Translations under genes and position numbers: made by a program
The notes under the pieces: model-generated
What the model was told of the DNA's origin: nothing
Seen by the model: the letters and a program-made list of their open reading frames with translations, nothing else
Database searches by the model: none
Source of the DNA: CAZSHG01 sp964606695 [NCBI: uncultured bacterium]
GTDB taxonomy: Bacteria; UBP14; UBA6098
Reading direction: 5' to 3'
Assembly: GCA_964606695.1 (NCBI GenBank)
Contig: CAZSHG010000005.1
Span: 1 to 64,000, forward strand
DNA length: 64,000 bases
Shown: positions 60,331 to 64,000 of the stretch, piece by piece
Layout of the letters: each line of letters begins with the position of its first letter
Position numbering within the stretch: the first letter of the stretch is position 1

Positions 60331-61005
60331 ATGACCCAAGAATCGAGAAAATATTATATTCTCATTTTAGGCCCTCCCGGTTCCGGCAAAGGAACTTATG
60401 CGAAACGCCTTGCGCAAAAGCTCGATTTGCGGCACATTGCAACGGGAGACATTCTGAGGGAGAAAGTCGAAAAGGGCGACGAACTCGCGGAAGCTATTAA
60501 AGCTTATATCGACAAGGGCGAACTCGTGCCCGACGAGATGATAATCGAGATAATCCGCGAGATTCTCACCAGTGATAAGATCGTAAACGGATTCACGCTC
60601 GATGGTTTCCCCAGAACGTTGCCACAGGCGAAGATGCTCGACGAGATGATGGATTCGCTCGGCTGGAAATTCGATTATATCTTCTACGTCTGGGCGGAGA
60701 AGGAAAACATCGTAGAGAGGCTGGCAAATCGCGTCCAATGCGAGAATTGCGGCGCTATTTACAATATGATCGACAATCCGCCGAAAGCGGATAACATCTG
60801 CGATAACTGCGGGGCGAAATTGCATCATCGTCTCGACGATAACCGGAAGGTTATTTTACATAGATTTGAAGTTTATGAACGGGATACGGTTTCAGTTGTA
60901 GACCATTACAGGAATCATCCCGGGTTCTTTAAAATATATACCGGCGGCCCCGTCGGCGTAGCCGAGGTCGAAATGTTTAAGGCTATCGACGGAGACACTC
61001 GATGA
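60331..61005 (+). CDS. adk: Adenylate kinase (zinc-type LID)
   Basis: A 224-residue long-form kinase that equilibrates AMP, ADP and ATP. The P-loop is GPPGSGKGTYAKRLAQKL; HIATGDILREKVE and DGFPRTLPQAKMLDEMM follow. The LID domain has a zinc ribbon CENC...CDNC (about 135-160), as in Gram-positives and several other phyla. The stop overlaps map by 4 nt. Confidence 0.97.
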   Translation: MTQESRKYYILILGPPGSGKGTYAKRLAQKLDLRHIATGDILREKVEKGDELAEAIKAYIDKGELVPDEMIIEIIREILTSDKIVNGFTLDGFPRTLPQAKMLDEMMDSLGWKFDYIFYVWAEKENIVERLANRVQCENCGAIYNMIDNPPKADNICDNCGAKLHHRLDDNRKVILHRFEVYERDTVSVVDHYRNHPGFFKIYTGGPVGVAEVEMFKAIDGDTR

Positions 61006-61796
61006 TCGAGTTGAAGTCAGCGCGAGAAATCGAATTAATGCGTAAAGCCGGAATTGTAGTCGGAGAAACGTTGCACGTTCTTTTCGAGGCTACCGAACCG
61101 GGAGTAACCACAGCCGAATTAAACGAACTCGCAGGCAAAACCATCGAAAGCTACGGTGCGGAAAGCGCTTTTCTGCATTATGTCGTCGATGATCAATGTC
61201 CTCCCTACCCGGGAATCGTATGTATTTCCGTAAACGACGAAGTCGTCCACGGAATACCCGGGCAAAGGAAGATAGAGTCGGGCGATCTGGTCTCCTTCGA
61301 CGTTGGGACGCGCTTAGAGGGATTTTGCGGCGACGGCGCGGGCACGATAATAGTCGGCGACGCGCTAAAAGACGTTAGACGGCTGGTCGATGTCACGCGG
61401 CAATCTCTTTATAATGGAATAGAACGGACCGTAGCCGGCAACCATATTCGCGACATCAGCCGCAGTGTTCAGGTCACGGTGGAATCGGCCAGATTCGGAA
61501 TCGTCCGCGAGATGGTCGGGCACGGAATCGGGAAGGAAGTCCACGAAGAGCCGCAGGTGCCGAATTTCGTTACCAGTGGTTATTCGCCAAAATTGGTTCC
61601 GGGAATGACGCTCGCAATCGAACCGATGGTAACGATGGGCGATTGGCGGCTGAAGGAACTTGACGACAAATGGACTTTAGTTACCGCAGACGGCAGTTTA
61701 TCGGCGCATTTTGAACATACGGTCGCAATCACGGAAAACGGCCCGGTTATTTTGACATTACGTGAGAACGGAAAAGCGGGTTTCGACCCGATATAA
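61002..61796 (+). CDS. map: Methionine aminopeptidase, type I
   Basis: A 264-residue pita-bread metalloprotease that removes N-terminal Met. Metal ligands lie in FDVGTRLEGFCGDGAGT (two Asp), GHGIGKEVHEEP (His), EPMV (Glu) and AHFEHTVAI (Glu). It overlaps adk by 4 nt. Confidence 0.97.
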   Translation: MIELKSAREIELMRKAGIVVGETLHVLFEATEPGVTTAELNELAGKTIESYGAESAFLHYVVDDQCPPYPGIVCISVNDEVVHGIPGQRKIESGDLVSFDVGTRLEGFCGDGAGTIIVGDALKDVRRLVDVTRQSLYNGIERTVAGNHIRDISRSVQVTVESARFGIVREMVGHGIGKEVHEEPQVPNFVTSGYSPKLVPGMTLAIEPMVTMGDWRLKELDDKWTLVTADGSLSAHFEHTVAITENGPVILTLRENGKAGFDPI

Positions 61797-61808
61797 AAAA
61801 CAGGCTAA

Positions 61809-62045
61809 ATGGAAAACGGAAACGAAAACGAAAAGAAAGAGAGTATCCAGGTGGAGGGAGTCGTAATCGAGGCTTTACCCAATACGACATTTCTCGTAGA
61901 ACTGGAAAATAAACATAGAATACTGGCGTATGTATCCGGCAAGATGCGAAAATATTACATCCGGATTTTGCCCGGAGATCGCGTAACGGTCGAGCTTTCG
62001 CCCTATGATCTTGAAAAGGGGCGCATTGTCTATCGTTACAAATAG
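61809..62045 (+). CDS. infA: Translation initiation factor IF-1
   Basis: A 78-residue OB-fold factor that occupies the ribosomal A site during initiation. It has [47 protein letters not shown], ending RIVYRYK. An extra acidic and asparagine-rich N-terminus ([12 protein letters not shown]) is present. Confidence 0.96.
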   Translation: MENGNENEKKESIQVEGVVIEALPNTTFLVELENKHRILAYVSGKMRKYYIRILPGDRVTVELSPYDLEKGRIVYRYK

Positions 62046-62072
62046 CCTGGAGGAATACGCAGGAGGTTAATA

Positions 62073-62186
62073 ATGAAAGTTCGAGCATCGGTAAAGAAAA
62101 TTTGCGCCAAATGCCGCATCGTCAAACGCAAAGGGCGTGTTCGAGTAATCTGTTCTAACCCGCGACATAAGCAACGCCAGGGTTAG
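62073..62186 (+). CDS. rpmJ: 50S ribosomal protein L36
   Basis: A 37-codon gene reading [14 protein letters not shown], then [15 protein letters not shown] and PRHKQRQG. The zinc ligands CxxC...C....H are present, so this is the zinc-binding form. aggagg precedes ATG 62073. It sits in its canonical place between infA and rpsM. Confidence 0.97.
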   Translation: MKVRASVKKICAKCRIVKRKGRVRVICSNPRHKQRQG

Positions 62187-62196
62187 GAGGTAAAAC

Positions 62197-62583
62197 ATGG
62201 CAAGAATTGCAGGAGTTGACTTACCCAACGAGAAGCGCATCGACGTCGCTTTGACCTATATCTACGGTATCGGTTCTATCAGTAGCAAGCAGATACTGGA
62301 CGCCGTCAAAGTCGATCCTTCGCTCAGGGTTCACGAGTTAAACGAGGGCGATATTTCTAAGATTCGCCAGGAAATCGACGAGAACTATTCTGTAGAAGGT
62401 TCGCTTCGCGCTCAAAAAGCCGGCAACATCAAACGACTAATCGAAATCGGGTCGTATCGCGGAATGCGACATAAAATAGGTCTTCCGGTTCGCGGTCAAC
62501 GGACGAAAACCAACGCGCGCACCCGCAAAGGCCCCAAACGCACCGTCGGCTTGGGACGCAAAACCGTAGGCAAAAAAGGTTAA
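62197..62583 (+). CDS. rpsM: 30S ribosomal protein S13
   Basis: A 128-residue head protein contacting the P-site tRNA. It begins [26 protein letters not shown] and contains the basic tail [25 protein letters not shown]. Confidence 0.97.
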   Translation: MARIAGVDLPNEKRIDVALTYIYGIGSISSKQILDAVKVDPSLRVHELNEGDISKIRQEIDENYSVEGSLRAQKAGNIKRLIEIGSYRGMRHKIGLPVRGQRTKTNARTRKGPKRTVGLGRKTVGKKG

Positions 62584-62602
62584 AGGATAGCAGGAGGATA
62601 TA

Positions 62603-63001
62603 GTGGCTAAAGCAAAGAAAACGAAACGTCAGCCGCGCCGTATAAAGAGAACGGCACCGGAAGAGGGTATCGTTCATATCAAGGCGACGTTTAATAATAC
62701 GATCGTTTCTATCACGGATAGCAAAGGCAACGCATATAGCTGGAGCTCCGGCGGCCGTATCGGTTTCACCGGGTCGAAGAAATCTACTCCGTATGCCGCG
62801 CAATTGGCGGCTCGTGAAGCGGCTGAAAAGGTTATGGAAATGGGAATGAAAACGGTCGAAGTCCACACTAAAGGTCCCGGGAGCGGCAAAGAAGCGGCTC
62901 TGAGAGCGCTGTCAGCCACGGGGCTTCGCGTCAGCCGTGTTAAGGATATAACACCAGTTCCTTTCGGCGGTTGTAGAGGTAAAAAACGCCGAAGGGTTTA
63001 G
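62603..63001 (+). CDS. rpsK: 30S ribosomal protein S11
   Basis: A 132-residue platform protein with [47 protein letters not shown] and the end [16 protein letters not shown]. The start is GTG 62603, supported by aggagg 5 nt upstream. Confidence 0.97.
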   Translation: MAKAKKTKRQPRRIKRTAPEEGIVHIKATFNNTIVSITDSKGNAYSWSSGGRIGFTGSKKSTPYAAQLAAREAAEKVMEMGMKTVEVHTKGPGSGKEAALRALSATGLRVSRVKDITPVPFGGCRGKKRRRV

Positions 63002-63012
63002 GAGAGTATATT

Positions 63013-63645
63013 ATGGCAAGATACACCGGACCGGTTTGCAGGCTTTGTAGAAGAGAAGGCCAGAAACTTTTCTTAAAGGGCGAACGCTGTCATTCTGATT
63101 CATGCGCGATCACGCGGCGGGGCGAAACTCCTCCCGGCAGTTACAAGCAGGGAAGGCGTTTCAGAAAACCATCCGATTACGCGATTCGACTGCGCGAGAA
63201 ACAAAAGCTACGAAGGATTTACGACGTATTCGAAAGGCAATTCAGACGCTATTTCAAGAAGGCCAGTAGCATGAAGGGCGTTACCGGCACGAATCTGTTG
63301 CAACTTCTGGAATTGAGGTTGGATAACGCCGTATATCGCCTCGGGTTTTCGCCTTCGAGGAAAGCCGGGCGGCAATTGGTCAGGCACGGACATATCGAGG
63401 TCAACAGCAGGAAAACCGATATACCGTCATTTTCTCTTTCTCCAGGCGACGTCGTTTCCGTTAGAGAGAAAAGCAAAGACCTCGAGATAATACACAATTC
63501 ACTTCGCAATATCGGCGAAAACGTCCCGGCATGGCTGGATCTGGAGAAGGCCAAGCTTCAGGGCAAAATCAATAATGTTCCCACACGCGAAGAAATCGCT
63601 ATTGAAGTCGAGGAGCAGTATGTCGTCGAATATTATTCGAGATAA
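63013..63645 (+). CDS. rpsD: 30S ribosomal protein S4
   Basis: A 210-residue primary 16S-binding protein and, in E. coli, the alpha-operon repressor. It has [23 protein letters not shown] with CxxC and a later C...C, so the zinc-binding N-terminus is kept. [30 protein letters not shown] is the S4 RNA-binding domain. Confidence 0.97.
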   Translation: MARYTGPVCRLCRREGQKLFLKGERCHSDSCAITRRGETPPGSYKQGRRFRKPSDYAIRLREKQKLRRIYDVFERQFRRYFKKASSMKGVTGTNLLQLLELRLDNAVYRLGFSPSRKAGRQLVRHGHIEVNSRKTDIPSFSLSPGDVVSVREKSKDLEIIHNSLRNIGENVPAWLDLEKAKLQGKINNVPTREEIAIEVEEQYVVEYYSR

Positions 63646-63666
63646 TTAATAAAAGGAGGTTCGCGA

Positions 63667-64000
63667 ATGAAATGGAAGAGTATGCAAATGCCGAAAGAAG
63701 TGGTTCTCGATCCGGCGTCCGCAACGGATACTTTTGGCAGATTCATAATCGAACCGCTGGAAAAAGGTTACGGGGTTACAATCGGTAACGCTTTAAGGCG
63801 AGTCGTCCTTTCGTCTATGCAGGGCTCCGCCATAACAGCAATAAGGATCGAAGGCGTTCAACACGAATTCTCGACCATCGAGGGCGTTTACGAGGATGTT
63901 ACGGAAATCATCCTTAATCTTAAAGGCATCCGTTTCAAAGTTCACAGCGACTATCCAAAAGATATGCATATCGATGTCGATAAGAAAGGGGAAGTTAAGG
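63667..64000 (+). CDS. rpoA: DNA-directed RNA polymerase subunit alpha (3' partial)
   Basis: The first 111 codons are visible. The protein starts [18 protein letters not shown] and contains [34 protein letters not shown], the alpha N-terminal dimerisation signature. aaaggagg precedes ATG 63667. The window ends inside the gene. Its place after rpsD is canonical. Confidence 0.96.
   Translation, partial: MKWKSMQMPKEVVLDPASATDTFGRFIIEPLEKGYGVTIGNALRRVVLSSMQGSAITAIRIEGVQHEFSTIEGVYEDVTEIILNLKGIRFKVHSDYPKDMHIDVDKKGEVK

Overview
The window is a gene-dense chromosomal segment of a Gram-negative bacterium. Signs of an outer membrane are ADP-heptose synthesis genes (rfaE1, rfaE2), outer-membrane beta-barrel proteins, a PorV-like barrel joined to an OmpA peptidoglycan-binding domain, and secreted proteins ending in a type IX-like sorting domain (...SGxYLVRA...KRLVYLK). 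MreB indicates a rod shape. Together with many short palindromic repeats typical of uncultivated genomes, this fits a lineage near the Fibrobacteres-Chlorobi-Bacteroidetes group or a neighbouring candidate phylum (WOR-3, TA06 or Zixibacteria-like). This placement is inference; no 16S rRNA is present.

Layout. 1-5.5 kb: the tail of a secreted protein, a decayed HTH gene, a Na/Pi cotransporter-PhoU protein, a DUF3788 protein, trpS and a GT-C glycosyltransferase. 5.6-5.8 kb: two tRNAs behind a clear promoter. 5.9-9.8 kb: nif3, a coiled-coil zinc-ribbon protein, and one long frame in which an RNase H domain is fused to a full-length IMP dehydrogenase. 9.8-16 kb: efp-cdd-etfB facing an ABC exporter (ATPase, then a permease-CPBP protease fusion) and rlmN. 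16-23 kb: minus-strand genes for envelope proteins, two nitroreductases, a PAS-GGDEF protein and Nnr. 23-27.5 kb: fhs, tsaB, a purine nucleoside phosphorylase, accD. 27.6-34.5 kb: a prepilin, then purL followed by two secreted sorting-domain proteins. 34.6-41 kb: TPR-GGDEF, a repeat-rich gap, ispD, a baeRF/Vms1-like protein and PorV-OmpA. 40-46.7 kb: nrdR-rfaE1-rfaE2-YhaM-like, a second prepilin, a lipase-like hydrolase, mreB and a YtfJ-like protein. 47-50 kb: two paralogous LVIVD beta-propeller proteins. 50-53.4 kb: metK, a sugar nucleotidyltransferase and a phosphoglucose/phosphomannose isomerase. 53.6-64 kb: tRNA-Ala abutting fabG, then the spc/alpha ribosomal cluster from rpsQ to rpoA (cut by the window end), without the S10 half of the usual cluster.

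The most striking unexplained object is a non-coding element at 43194-43399. It folds as a perfect four-way junction: four Watson-Crick stems of 10, 17, 12 and 10 bp with no unpaired base at the junction. It lies between nrdR and a prepilin gene. A 19-bp palindromic motif beside it recurs upstream of the other prepilin gene. Other unusual items are the RNase H-IMPDH fusion with its own internal ribosome-binding site, two intergenic arrays with exact 21-bp periodicity, palindromic repeats inserted in frame at the same two loops of sorting domains, LVIVD repeats that vary at the same few residues, a tRNA-Ala whose 3' end shares a base with the fabG start codon, and a leader before rpsQ with mutually exclusive hairpins.
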